Assembly (NCBI GenBank): GCA_948474755.1
Contig: CAOLHI010000743.1
Span: 1-64,000, forward strand
Direction of reading: 5' to 3'
From: Ctenosaura bakeri
Lineage: Eukaryota; Chordata; Lepidosauria; Squamata; Iguanidae
Length of the DNA: 64,000 bases
Shown: piece by piece, positions 34,984 through 46,590 of the stretch
Layout of the letters: each line of letters starts with the position of its first letter
Position numbering within the stretch: position 1 is the stretch's first letter
Program-made: the position numbers and the translations under genes
The notes under the pieces: generated by a model
The model's database searches: none
The model's input: the letters and a program-made list of their open reading frames with translations, nothing else
What the model was told of the DNA's origin: nothing

Positions 34984-35188
34984 CTGCCTGACGACTTGAG
35001 AAAGCAAAGACAATTATATCGTCAAAAGTCCAGGTATAGTCCTGATGTGGGGGATAAAACATCAGTTTATCCGATGCCTCTTTTCTCAGGTCTATGAGGA
35101 ATGTGGAGTGAACCATTGGGACTGCAAAGCAACCAGTCCTCTTCCATTCCCTGATCAAGGTATAATCTGGTGTTCTCTTGTAGTAGCC
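34984..35188 (-). CDS. COLGALT2: COLGALT2 exon 5 (N-terminal GT domain)
   Basis: The exon starts in phase 0 after TTTATTGCAG, encodes 68 codons plus one base, and ends before GTAGGT. The peptide starts [20 protein letters not shown] and includes [20 protein letters not shown] and [18 protein letters not shown]. The [13 protein letters not shown] and FDDIIVFA blocks are conserved through collagen galactosyltransferases in the first glycosyltransferase domain. It joins exon 4 across a GC-AG intron. Confidence 0.96.
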
Positions 35189-37162
35189 CTGCAATAAAAG
35201 AGAATATACAGTTTATCTCAAATAAGATACACTTTCTGGATAAAGGTGTAGTTTATGAATGTCTTTTTATTCACCTTTATTGGTATTGTTATTAACACTA
35301 TAAAGATTACTATTTAAATACAGCGATGACTTTTTAGAACAATATGAAACGAACATATAAACAGCAGCTAAGAGCCAACAAATTAAACCATAGTGGAACA
35401 AGACTTATATAAGACTTCAAGAGGACTAAAGCCATCAGTACAATGTCTTCAGCATGATGAAGACACATCAAACTGTAGTATCCAGAATTTGGGGGGCGGG
35501 GGCAGGGTTTTGAGAGTTTTCAAAAAAGAAGAGTCTGATTGTGAAAAAAAATAAGTGTTTACGGAAATGGAATTAATCTAGAGATGAATTTCTCTGCTAA
35601 GACTACTGATCATACTTATTTCATCCAACACTGTGTTGATAATTCTAGTGCGGACTTCCATTGCTTACCTATTCCAATTCTAGCAGCTATAAGCAGCATG
35701 GGGATAAGTTTCTGTGTTTCAGATTTCTTTCTCTCCATAAAGATAAGACAATAAAAGCAATGAATCCTTAATACGAACAGAGAAGCATGTCATTCCAGTT
35801 ATTATTTATTATTTAATTCCTTCAGATGAAATAGAGTACCTTTTCCTCCAACTCCTCTCCAATGAAGAGGAGAAATGTTGTATTAATGTATTCGATTCAC
35901 AGTGCCATGCAATGCCATCTATGAACTATTTTCATGGTGGCCTCTTCAAGTGGAATAGATAAGATATATCCAAATACTTTCCACCGGCTATGAGCAATTT
36001 TTATACCAGGTCTGTTTTCCAAGCTTCCTTGACTTCTATTATAGCTGACCTTCAGTAACAAGTCATAAATTAGGGAAACTTGTCCCCTAGTGAGACTTTG
36101 TGAGTGCTAATCCAATTGCTCAAAGAGTGTCAGCAATCTTGTGTCCTCTCCCCACATTTTTACCACCTGCTGTATTTGCAACCAAGAGTGGAATCTCCTG
36201 AGAACCATCTAAGGTATTTTGCATGGAGATAAGTCTTCCTCACGAAAAAAGAACTCTGATATGATACAATTGCTAATTATTCCATTTACCTTATGAACAA
36301 TCAACTGCCCTTTTCTTGAACTTAGAATGATCTGAAATAGGAATAACTGATAAGACAACTCAGGCAATTTCTGAAACAAACAGTAGAAAACCCAGAATCC
36401 ACGGTCCATGATCTGTAGGGATGCTTGATCTCTGAAAAATCGTGTACTGTAAGTAATGGGGTACCGTTGGCTTCTGAACTAAATATGACCCATGGAGGTT
36501 CCTTGTGTATCTTGCAAGCTTCTTCTCATGATCTCTGACCTATGATCCAACACAACTTAAACTCTGAATCCACTGTATGAAACTGAATTGCAATTTGCAA
36601 CCAGGAAAACTGTTTCATACTACTGAGCTGAAGTTAACAAATAGGAAAGCTGTTGTACTGGAGACTTCCTCCTGATCAGAACTGAGTTGGGCTGTATATA
36701 CCTGGTGGGAAAATGTCCAAACTGGTAAGAATTGCATCTGGCTCAACTCACTTTGTACTCACCTACTCTGCCTTTGGTTCCCAGCCCCCCATCTTTTCTG
36801 CTGCAAAACGGCTCCTCCAAGTCTCTTCTCAAGTTAGAATTTGGTGCCTAGCCTGAAAAAAAGGCTCATTCCTGCAACCCTGCTACCAGAAACATTTCAC
36901 CTATTATGTCCCTTATGTAACTATATATTGCTTTCCAAATATAAACAACTAAATTCAAGTTTCCAAATATATTAAAATTAGAATTATTAGTTAAATATCC
37001 ATACAACAAGCCACAAGGAAATAAAGGTCAGCTAATAAAAAAAGGACTTTTTAAAAAGCCAGACAAACCCAGCAGCCCAAGACTGATACATACCTGGACA
37101 AATTTTTTCCCAAAAGGTCTTGAAAAAATATCAAGAGTCAGCATTAGATAAAGATCACTGGG

Positions 37163-37350
37163 TTGTTATTGTTGTTGTCGTTCTGTGCCTTCAAGTTGTT
37201 TTAGATGTATCGCGACCCTAAGGCGAAGCTATCACGGGGTTTCCTGAGGCTGAGAGTGTGTGATGCACCCACAGTTACCCAATGAGTTTCCATGGATGAC
37301 TGGAGAACTGAACTCTGCTCTCCCTGCAGCTCAAACCACACCACCACTTC
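37163..37350 (-). repeat. tRNA-derived SINE, reverse
   Basis: It begins with a GTTATTGTTGTTGTCGTTCT tail, then GTGCCTTCAAGTTGTTTTAG, CTGAGGCTGAGAGTGTGTGA and AACCACACCACCACTTCAC head sequence. The copy is nearly complete and inverted. Confidence 0.7.
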
Positions 37351-37643
37351 ACTGGGTAACAGGCACCAAAGGTGACGATCCACAATAAAGGCAGCCCTTA
37401 TTTCCAAGCACCTTCAACCCAGGAAGATGACATTAAGGACTCCTGATGAGAAGCTTAATACCTGGGCAGATTTGTGCTGGAGGTGGTGGCCCTTGAGGCA
37501 TCCTAGTCCTAAACCATTAGGGCTTTAAAGATTAAGAGCAGCACTTGGAATGAGGCCAGGAAACAAAGTAGGAGCCAATATTTTCAAGTCTGGAGAAATG
37601 TGTTCCATACCTTTAGTTACCACCCTAGAAATAATATTTTACT

Positions 37644-37808
37644 GTTGTTGTTATTTGGTTCAAATCAACCTCCAATTCATGGCAACCTTTGTTTCCCTGG
37701 CGAGATTTATTCCGTGGAGGTTTCCCACTACCTTCTTCTGAGACTGAGAGTGTGTGACTTACCCAAGGTCACCGAGTAGGTTCCAACACTCAAACCACTA
37801 TATCACAA
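37644..37808 (-). repeat. tRNA-derived SINE, reverse
   Basis: TTGTTGTTATTTGGTTCAAA, GAGACTGAGAGTGTGTGACT, ACCCAAGGTCACCGAGTAGG and CAAACCACTATATCACAATG show a second inverted copy within 500 bp of the first. Confidence 0.65.
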
Positions 37809-38227
37809 TGTAGTATTCCCTACACTACTTGTGATTTCCATTTTTAAAATACTACGTGTAATTTCCAAATTATATTCAAAAAGGCAGACCTGAACACAGG
37901 GTTATTTGTAGTGGTTCAGAGTGTTCAGGGAGCGTGAAGACTGGTCAGTCTCAGTCTCTCACTCCCTCCTTGAAAGGCCACAGCTGGTGCTCAAAATTAA
38001 GAGCTGGTGAAAGATACACTGTGCCAGCAGGAGCCATTTGGGCCTCCCCAGAGATTCTCCCTGATCTAAGAGCTCTGCAGACTGCAAATCTTATCCTCAG
38101 CAGAACTCTACCCAAAACACGCAGAATGCTATACCTTAGATGAGGCACTATCTTCATGAAACTCAACACAACAAAAAGAACCAAGGAACCAGCTAAACAT
38201 GGACTATATTCACATTGCACTTGTTAA

Positions 38228-38455
38228 GATCAGGACAGTCGGTCTGCTGTTGGACTGGGTCAGAGTGCCAGACAGGACGCTGAGAGATCTAGGCCCTTCT
38301 CTCCACTGAGGTACTAAAGCCAGTCATTTTTTTTCTCATGCACCTCACAGTGTTGCTGTGAAGCTAAAGTGAGGAGGAACTGAGCTATGCCCACTACCTG
38401 GAGCTCACTGGAGGAAATACAGAATATAAACCTGTCTAATAAATAAAATAAAATA
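38228..38455 (+). repeat. Dispersed SINE/LINE tail-like repeat
   Basis: CACAGTGTTGCTGTGAAGCT, TACCTGGAGCTCACTGGAGG and AATATAAACCTGTCTAATAAA resemble the 3' portion of a second common squamate repeat class. It ends in a TAAATAAAATAAAATA run. Family name not assigned. Confidence 0.45.
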
Positions 38456-39719
38456 GTATAGAATTGCCTGGTGCTGAAATCTATACCTTCAATGTACCTA
38501 ACTTCACAGCAAGGTTCCTTTTAAAACAGGCTGAATAACTGTCAGAAGCATAAGCTGAGCAGATGGGGAAGCAAGAACATTTTCAGTGGTAGTATTAAAG
38601 TGACACCAAATCAGCCACCCAGTAACCTGTTCCAAACAGTTATCTCTTAGCCAGTTCACTTCTGGATTCTGCTCACTCAAGATTACACAGCATAGTTCAT
38701 TTACAAAAAGCACCTGTCTTGGTTTCCCCCACAAGCATCTACATGACACAGATGCTAATAGCTTAGAGAAGACAATAGCATTATTGTAAGCCGTGAGAGT
38801 GAACAAAACAATGGAGAGAGTATTTGTGTCTCATTGGCTTATCAGAAATGAATCAGATCTCTCTTCATCAAGGACGGAATAAATCTCAGTATTTGAGGTA
38901 AAGGGAACCTGAAACAGTGTTTTTTAAAACCAAAAAGGAATACCACAAATTATATCTTTAAATATCCTTTACAGCTCCCTGGGAACTTTCCCTGGACTGT
39001 CTGATTAGAGTAAGGGGAGACCTGAATCACAGCACAAAGTCAAAGTCACTATGCCATCCTGGGCAATCCTACTAGCCTTTGACTGTTTCTTTTCTTCACA
39101 ACTGATGTTAGCACTTTCAGTGATGGAAACAATTACCTAAGTGTCCATCCTGAAAAAAACAGCTTTCCAGAGCACTCAGCCAAGATGTAAGAACAGCATG
39201 ACACAGACAGAAGATCATTCCAAGCCCTGAGTCACTGAAGAAACAGAGTTGGAGTGGCATCTTCTTACGGAGATGGTAGTGCCGACCCTCTTTGTTGTTC
39301 CAGTTTGTTTGCTACTAGCCATACGCAAGTGAGTTGCTGGGAGCTGCTATCACTTGTTATAATCTCAGAAATGTCTGCAAGCAAAATTAATGAGCAGAGC
39401 TCAAGGAAACCAGCAAGTAGGATGGGGTTGTGACAATGCTGCTTCAGCTGCACACTGATCTCAGTCTATGCAGCAGCAGTTAATTCCCACAAGAGGAAAA
39501 TCATCAAAAGCAGAGTGAAATCAGTGGACTGGAAATGCAATACAAAAACTGGAGCAGTGGCAGAGGAGTCAAAAATTGCCTTCTTCCAACTGAGCAAGGA
39601 AGTCTGCAGGATACAACTCCCTTCAGAATTCCCTTCGTGGGCTATGTTTCCCCACCAAAATATGGATAAGCAGATTCATGGTGGCATAACATATGCTGTA
39701 ATGGCAGTAGAACGATATT

Positions 39720-39954
39720 TAGAGCCAGCATGGTGTAGCCATTTGAGTGTTTGGGCTATGGACCCTGGAGACCAGGGTTTGGTTCCCCATTCAGCCATGC
39801 AAACCCATCGTGTGAGCTTGGATAAGTCACATTTTCTAAGCCTCAGAGGAAGGCAAAGGTAAACACTGCTGAACAAATTTTGCCAAGAAAACCCTGCGAT
39901 AAGCTCTCCTTAGAGCTGCCATAAATTGGAAATTACTTGATGGTACACAACAAC

Positions 39955-39981
<27 letters not shown>
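39720..39981 (+). repeat. tRNA-derived SINE with CAG/CAA tail
   Basis: AGAGCCAGCATGGTGTAGCC, TGGAGACCAGGGTTTGGTTC, CAGAGGAAGGCAAAGGTAAA and TTTGCCAAGAAAACCCTGCG are followed by a tail of AACAGCAGCAGCAGCAGCAA and AACAACAA. The copy is full length, and its tail has expanded into a trinucleotide repeat. Confidence 0.78.
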
Positions 39982-39986
<5 letters not shown>

Positions 39987-40457
39987 TTACATGGCTTCCT
40001 TCACAAGGCCATTACTAGATCTGCCATATAGAAAAATTCTAATTGCTGATCTTCATAAAGATAAGAATATATTGGTAGAGGCAAAATCTTGGATCCTCTA
40101 ACAGGGTTTTGGAAAAATCTCTGGAAGATATTTCTGATTCTTTTTTCTTAATAATTTTTATTAGTTTTACATATAGTAGCTGTATAATACAGAAATCTAA
40201 CTATACATATAATTTAAAATATAAAATAAGGATATTTCTGACTCTTAATGCTTTCCTGAGATCAGCAGCAGAGGACACAGAATGCATAGGACATATTTTG
40301 TTATGTATACATTCGTTCTTTGTCTTGCTTGCCTTTCCTACCATTATCAAAGGTTACCCTCCAGAATTCTGTGAGGCAAGGAGCTGCCTGCATTTATGTA
40401 TCCACATATGAAGCATTATATACATAGTTTGGGCTCTCTCAGTAAGTTATCACTTGC

Positions 40458-40592
40458 CTGAGGGGTCATTCCACACCAGAAGTTAGAGTACAGATTGCGA
40501 GATTCAAGCATTGGTGCTACAATAGTCTTGTTCTCAGCTATCATCAGATTCAGCACATCTGGGTTGGTCAGAAAATTATCAGCATCTAAAAA
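40458..40592 (-). CDS. COLGALT2: COLGALT2 exon 4 (DAD motif)
   Basis: The exon contains exactly 45 codons, phase 0 at both ends. It follows CTCTTTCTAG and ends CCT CAG before GCAAGTGA. The peptide begins [20 protein letters not shown] and includes [10 protein letters not shown] and [11 protein letters not shown]. The D-x-D (DAD) is the presumed metal/UDP-sugar motif of the N-terminal glycosyltransferase domain. The GC donor is required for the reading frame: the next GT, four bases further, would break it. Confidence 0.95.
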
Positions 40593-41557
40593 CTAGAAAG
40601 AGGGGGTAAAAAAAACCAGTCTTTAGAACAGTGATATCTAGATATCTACCATAAACAAGACTGAATCAAGAGTGTTGCATATCTTCTGCTCTTGTGATGT
40701 AGGAGCAAAATAAATGGAGATTTCCATCACAAACCTACCAACATTGAGCTAACCAAAATTTACACTGTACCAAAGCCAAGAACAAACATTGGTATATTTT
40801 GTATCTATTCACTGGCACACTCTAAAAAGCAATGTTATATACTAGGATGTTTACCACTGAAATGGAAACATCTGAGTATTTTTACAATGGGCCCAGAAAG
40901 GCAGTTCAAACTGGTCCATTACTGGTCCACAGCTTTAACTTGATCTACATCCAATCCTGTTCCTTGGCTTTTTTTGCTGGGGCCTATTTATTTATTTGAT
41001 TTATATCTTGCCTTGCTCCTCAACGCTGGGACTCAAGGCAGCTCATAACAAAATTGATTTGAAGTATACAAATTATTATACAAATATTCTAATACTAAAA
41101 CACAAATGGGTTAAAAGCAACTAAAAGTACAGCAATTAAAAAGTGCAGCATCAGAAGTCCCTTCTTTAGCAAACATTGATGACACATAGTACACATTCCA
41201 GAATTAGGAGAGCACGGCGAGAAACAACCTGGATAGGAGTTAGAAAATATCAAAAAGATGCATGCATATTCAACAGTATCAACATCCATATAGTTATCTG
41301 GAGAAACTTGGAAATTATTGTTGTACTACAGTTCCCAGAACCCTCCAGCCTCAACAGCCACTAGAGAATCTCAGAATTACGGCCTAAGCTTTGCATTTAG
41401 AGAAAGGAGACAAATACACTACAAGATGGCGATATTTTCTGCTTCCAATTTCCTTCTTTACCAACCCAAACACAGAAAAATGCTCTGAAATGTTTATTGA
41501 GTAAAATCAAGAACAGCAAGAAGGCCCAGACTTCCAGAAGTACAGATCTATTTTTAC
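40593..41557 (-). other. COLGALT2 intron 3
   Basis: The intron of 965 bp contains a LINE-tail-like repeat around 40985-41200 (TTTATTTATTTGATTTATAT, then GGGACTCAAGGCAGCTCATA), a pattern common in squamate genomes. No exon is seen. Confidence 0.75.
40985..41200. repeat. LINE 3'-tail-like repeat
   Basis: TTTATTTATTTGATTTATAT then CTTGCCTTGCTCCTCAACGC and GGACTCAAGGCAGCTCATAA resemble a dispersed LINE-derived 3' tail; a weaker relative lies at 33240-33420 (CAGCCTTTCTCCCAAAATTA). Family assignment is uncertain. Confidence 0.4.
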
Positions 41558-41675
41558 CATAATATAGTCAGACCATTTTTCCCTTGCAGTTCTCAAAGCA
41601 GCCTGCCTCAGTTTCATCACATGGGCAAACCTGGAATTTGGCCAATGTTTCGGCCCAATCTCCTCAGGGTAAGAC
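41558..41675 (-). CDS. COLGALT2: COLGALT2 exon 3
   Basis: The exon lies between CTATTTGCAG and ATG|GTAAAA. One base completes a Gln codon with exon 2, then 39 codons follow. The peptide contains [20 protein letters not shown] and [19 protein letters not shown], part of the N-terminal GT domain. The EEIGPKHW block and the following helix are conserved in collagen galactosyltransferases. Confidence 0.95.
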
Positions 41676-43633
41676 CTGCAAATAGAAAAGAAATTAAAAA
41701 TACTACCACTGTGCCATGGTGCACACTGTAGTTCTGGCAGGATTGCTTAGTATTATTTACTTTCTGACTTTAGTATTTTAATTTTAAAAGGAAGGGGGAG
41801 GGAAGAAGAAACGCATACAGCTTAGTCACCTCAAGTGCCCCAAAAAGGTAAGAGTAGAGAATGTGACGGAAGGTTCTGAGCAAAGAAAAACACACTGAAA
41901 TTTATTCCTGGGGTGTTTACCCAGGACATAGTGGAACACACAGCATCACTCCATTTCCTGGCCAACACGTGTGCTCAGCATTACAGGGAACAGTGTTTAT
42001 AATTTTAAAAAACCCTCTAAAGTCTAGACCTCTGGACTTGCATAACACAGCATTCACACAAATCAGCTTGCTTACAGAATTCACCCACACAGAGACAATA
42101 CACATGTAGCTTAAGTGGCTTTTAAAGGGATCAGGAAGTCTGGCAGAGGGGACTGAATTTTTTGTTTTAGCAAGGATAGTTTTAAAAGGGGAAACCCTCC
42201 ATGTACAGAAGCAGTATATCTCCAAGTATCTGATCCCACTACAAGGAATGGGTTTGTCAGCACTTTCACATCGAGGCATCTGGCTGCTTGAAGTGGGAAT
42301 CAGAACGTTAGGCATGATGCCTCCAAATCTAATCCACTAAAGCAACTGCTTCATTGGATATTAGCATGTTTCCTCTCACAGGTTATGATACAATATAACT
42401 GCTCAGCTATTTGGGAGATTCAGAAAACTGCCCAACATATGCAGCTCACAGCACTACAGTAAAACTAGTGATAACAGACAAGTTCAAATCTCACTCAGCC
42501 ATGAAGTACTCTGAGTGACTCTGGGCCATCATTATATCACATCTTTTTTGTTGACTGGAGAATTCTGGATGTTATCTGAAAATGTAACTTTTCCAAGCTT
42601 TCTTGCACAGCTTTTAGAAGGGGAACATGGAAATGGGGCACTTACACCACCCTGAGATCTTTGGATGAAGAGTAGACTAAAGGTATAATAAAATAACTTC
42701 CTGCTGCCTATGGAAGAATTCTATGTGGCCGTAAAGTTGCGTCCCTAACTTTCAGGCCTTTTCCTTGCTAATAGAAACAGGAAAAGCAGTGAGACCTTTA
42801 AAAGGGAAAAAACAAACAAACAGGTGGGCATCTTGCATACCTTTTATGTGGTAAACAAATGTGACTTATTTCTGAATAAATAAGTATAGGATTGCACTGG
42901 CTTTCAATTGTATGCTTATCCTACTGCAACTGCTACCTACTGATTACAAAATCTCTTTTAAAAACATTACCATTGCCACACCTATTCCTGTTAAATAAGA
43001 ATTTCCCTTTCCTAGGTGGTCAGGTTTTTTGATTTTTAGGAACTGCTTTTCAGGAGGAAAAAAAAGACTAGTGTGGCAAACCTCACATGCCTCAATGCAC
43101 AAGTCAAGGTCCTATCCAATTTCATCAGCTTGGCTGGGCATTTTGAAAGAACACTCTGTCCTGTGCTACCTCCAGGGTAAGACATGGAAATCAATCCTCA
43201 CAAATTTTTCACTTTAGTAATTTCATCTCTGGATTTCAAGAAGGTGTTGTGCTGGATCATTCCATGGAGACTTATCATGGGGCTACCATTTTGGGACGCA
43301 GCTCTGGATTAAGTGCCATGCCTAGTTCTGCCTGCGAAGGGATTTACAAAATAATGTATGGAGAGGAAGGCCCTGAAATATCCCTTATTGCACATCCCGA
43401 AGGGACAGAGGGACAGAGTAGCTGGAGGGAATCGTTCCATGTCAGACCCTCCTCTTTGGCAAAATAAGACAAGCAGGACTAAAGAAGGAAACCCCCACAA
43501 TAGATTCACATAACAGAGGCCTGCTGAGTGTTCTGCTCTCAAACTGTTGGTGGAACATGGTTCAAGTGCCCAATACGTCTACTTTTGTTCCACTCTTTTT
43601 ACCAGGAAAAACCGCCAATAATCCAGCGCTTAC
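41676..43633 (-). other. COLGALT2 intron 2
   Basis: The intron is almost 2 kb. The piece at 42535-42620 (GACTGGAGAATTCTGGATGT then ATGTAACTTTTCCAAGCTTT) resembles a MITE terminus also seen near 3490-3550 and 32268-32310. Nothing else is recognised. Confidence 0.75.
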
Positions 43634-43744
43634 TGGGGCTCCTCCATTGGCCTCCACTCCACGTAGTGATACAGTTTTTGCACATTCTTCAGCCACTCTC
43701 TCAGGATGCCTGTTGTGTTGTCAATGTTGTGGTCAGTAGCAACC
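43634..43744 (-). CDS. COLGALT2: COLGALT2 exon 2
   Basis: The exon follows TATTCTCTTTAG and ends CCA before GTAAGC. It has one base, 36 codons and two bases. The peptide is [20 protein letters not shown], then [24 protein letters not shown] is the conserved start of the N-terminal GT domain, a Rossmann-like nucleotide-binding region. Exon 1, which should carry the signal peptide and about 87 residues by comparison with the 626-residue human protein, is not found upstream within the window. Confidence 0.95.
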
Positions 43745-44862
43745 CTAAAGAGAATATATAGAACCATTACTCACATTCACCATCTTTAAATCAAAGATAA
43801 TCTAGAAAAAGTGGGTGCTTACTGGCAACAGTCACTTTGCCAGTGTTTTGGAGGTCCCTCTTCAAATGGAGAGTCATTCCTTTCCAGTAGTATCTTTACA
43901 AGATGCTAAATCAAAAACTGGCTTTATTTCTAGTACATCAATTCATTTTTATAAGCTTGAACACTCCTACAAATTATGAGGCAGAATACTACAGAAGGCA
44001 ACTAAACTTTAGATGAAGTGAATACAAACATATTGTTTTTATACCATCATATATACACGTTTATCTTGCTTGTTGTCTATAGTTCCATATATCATGCAAC
44101 AAATTATTACAACAAACAGTGCTTCAGCCACTGATCACAGGGAGTTTTCCACACATTTGGGTTTCTTTCACAAGCCCTGTCCAGACATTTTTTAAAGCAT
44201 GCCTACTCCGTGCTAGCACCTAACCTTCTAAAATCACTATGTCTCTGAAGAGGGGAATCTATTGTATCCATGGAGGCTCCCAAAACGGGGCACAACATAG
44301 AAAAGTTCATGGGGGGGATCTCTCTAAATACAAAATGCTCACCTGTTCAAACACATTGCTTTTGTGTGAAGAATGCAACAATGGTGGTGATGGAGCTCAG
44401 ACATTCCCCTCCTCATGTGTGGAGTGCATATGCATACCAAACAACTGAACAAAAACTACAGTGTGGTAGTAAATGCACATGGTTGCTCTTTTAATGGGAG
44501 TAGAATGTGACATTGTACATAAAAAGGTGTTTGACCAACATTTCTATACTATACCAAATGAACAAGGGAGAAGGGCAACGTGAACATTATTTAAGGACTT
44601 CAACAAAAGACAGCAAGCTAAAATCTGAGGTATTCTTAATTCAGTACATTCTCATTATACAGAAGTCTGAATAAAGATCATTTTTATTTCCTGCTCCAAA
44701 GAAACAGACATAAACTCTTCCTCATTGATGCAGTTAAGCACTCTGCAAAAAAAAAAAAAGGCACAACCTTTTGGAGCTGTGAAGGTTCCCTTCTGCCACA
44801 TTAGATATGGATTCTGCTGGGGGAGGAAAGATTTCCTGTGGCAACCTGGGACATGCATCTAT

Positions 44863-45330
44863 GGCCCTTTCTGCACCAGGGTAATAAAATGGTGCAGAGC
44901 GACCTCCAATGGAGGTCGTCTGCACCATGAAGTGGATTGGGGCGGACTACTTTAGCGTAGTTCTGCACCTCAGTCTGCTCTGAAGTGACCAGAAGTGGTG
45001 GTGCTCCGTGTTTTTTAAAAACCTCTTTTCAGAGGTTTTTAAAAAGCACGGAGCACGCAACCCCGTGCAGCTCCGTTGCCGCACTCTGGTGCAGATTTGC
45101 AGGCGTGCACTAGTGCGTGCCTGCAGATCTGCTGGGGGCGGGCTTCTGGCTGGTGAGCTTCTCCGGTTGGTGGAGAGCCTCTGCCAGCCGGAAGCCGACA
45201 TTTTGGACGCCGCAGGAGTGTGGAGCAGCGAACTCGCACTGCTCTGCATGGTGACAGACTTACCAGGCTGCCGGTAAGCTCCGTTTCAGCGCATTTTCCC
45301 CTGTTTCTTCCTCCACATGTGGAAAGGGCC
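44863..45330. mobile_element. Hairpin-rich MITE with GGCCCTTTC termini
   Basis: The ends read GGCCCTTTCTGCACC and CCACATGTGGAAAGGGCC, giving terminal inverted repeats of nine bases. The 468-bp interior is G+C-rich and contains four successive inverted repeats at 44891-44927, 45001-45056, 45091-45132 and 45141-45195. No coding capacity is convincing. Termini resemble the foldback element at 88-303. I cannot confirm the target-site duplication. Confidence 0.6.
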
Positions 45331-46219
45331 TAAGTGTCAAAAGGCAGTCTCTATTTTACTAGTTAACATGCTTTCAACTTACATGGCCAGGTTCGTAAGT
45401 CCTTAAAGCCAAACGCTGTATACTTGAGACTAGTTTCTAATGATAAGTGGAATTCCTACACTGGAGAGAATAACAAAAAAGCTTGGCCAGGAGTGAAAGT
45501 ATAAATGAGTCAATTCAAGTCTTTTACGCTGTCACTCAGCTCTATTCTTTAAATATTAATTTGCAAACAAAGAGTTTTCTATGTTGTCTTACTTCACTGG
45601 ATGGGAAACCACTCATATAAATGCATGAATGTCTGCTGAGACAATGGAATTGCCCCCCAGCCCCCTTCCCAGCCTGTTAAACAGCCAAATAAAGGAGAAA
45701 AATTTCCTTACTTGACTGAGCGAGAGACATAATGAAAGCAAACAGCTTATGAGAGCCTTTTCCATTGAACTGGTTTCCCAGAATGAACAGAAGGCCTGCA
45801 CAAATAGCGTCTTTGCAGATAGGCAGGCAGGATGTGCAAGGGGTCATTTCTGACACTATGTGAAAAGCTCAGAATGGATGACAAGAATGTCCCTGTTGTG
45901 CATTTCCACTGCAGGTGGTATGCAGACAGCAAGGCTGGGCAGATAACCCCCCTGGGGCAGAAAGGCAAAGAATGCTGTACTTTGGAGGCTTAAAAAAAAT
46001 TAACTGATCTGAAAGCAGCATTTTCAGGATGCTGAATCTTCTTATTTAGCTTTTTACAATTATTTTACACGGTCAGTCACATTAACAATTCCAGGTGGTA
46101 TATAAGTATTATAAACATATTAAAATTAAGCACATAGTATATAATTAGGATAAAAATAATCCAAGATTCTACAACACATGCAATGGCTGAGAACAAACGT
46201 AAGGCCACACTGGGCTGAC

Positions 46220-46590
46220 AGTTTGTTGTTGTCATTAACTGTCAACAAGTTGACTTCAACTTATGGCAACCCTATTGTCCACAGCTTTGCTCAGATCCCG
46301 CAGGATCGCTGTCATGGCTTCCTTGACTGAGTCTATCCACTGGTAATGTGGTCTTACTCTTTTCCTCCTGTCTTCTACTTTACCAGCTGTTGATGTTGCT
46401 GTTGTTATGTGCCTTCAAGTCATTTCCAACTTATGGAAACTCTAAGGTGAACCTATCACAGAGTTTTCTGGGGCTGAGAGTGTATTTAACGCACCAAGGT
46501 CACCCAGTAGGTTTCCATGGCTGAACAGGCAATTGAACCCTTGTTTCCAGGATCACAGTCCAAAATTCAAACCACTACACACGCTAGCTG
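46220..46590 (-). repeat. Composite of two reverse SINE-like repeats
   Basis: The first part (TGACTTCAACTTATGGCAAC, CTCAGATCCCGCAGGATCGC, GTCTTACTCTTTTCCTCCTG) is a distinct SINE-like repeat. It is followed directly by an inverted tRNA-derived SINE from about 46389 (GTTGTTATGTGCCTTCAAGT, CTGGGGCTGAGAGTGTATTT, ACCCAGTAGGTTTCCATGGC, AACCACTACACACGCTAGCT). Confidence 0.65.

Larger units (their letters stand above)
35189..40457 (-). other. COLGALT2 intron 4 (GC-AG)
   Basis: The intron of 5.3 kb begins with GCAAGT rather than GTAAGT and ends TTATTGCAG. It holds SINE copies at 37163-37350 and 37644-37808 (reverse) and 39720-39981 (forward), an unclassified lizard-type repeat near 37383-37570 and a SINE/LINE-like tail at 38228-38455. 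No other exon is seen. Confidence 0.8.

Noticed and set aside
39940..39985. CRISPR-like repeat
   Set aside because: A simple trinucleotide run in a eukaryotic SINE tail; no spacer architecture.
45008..45277. Open frames of 66-100 codons on both strands
   Set aside because: They lie inside the G+C-rich hairpin MITE, where inverted repeats create fortuitous open frames; no protein motif is recognisable.
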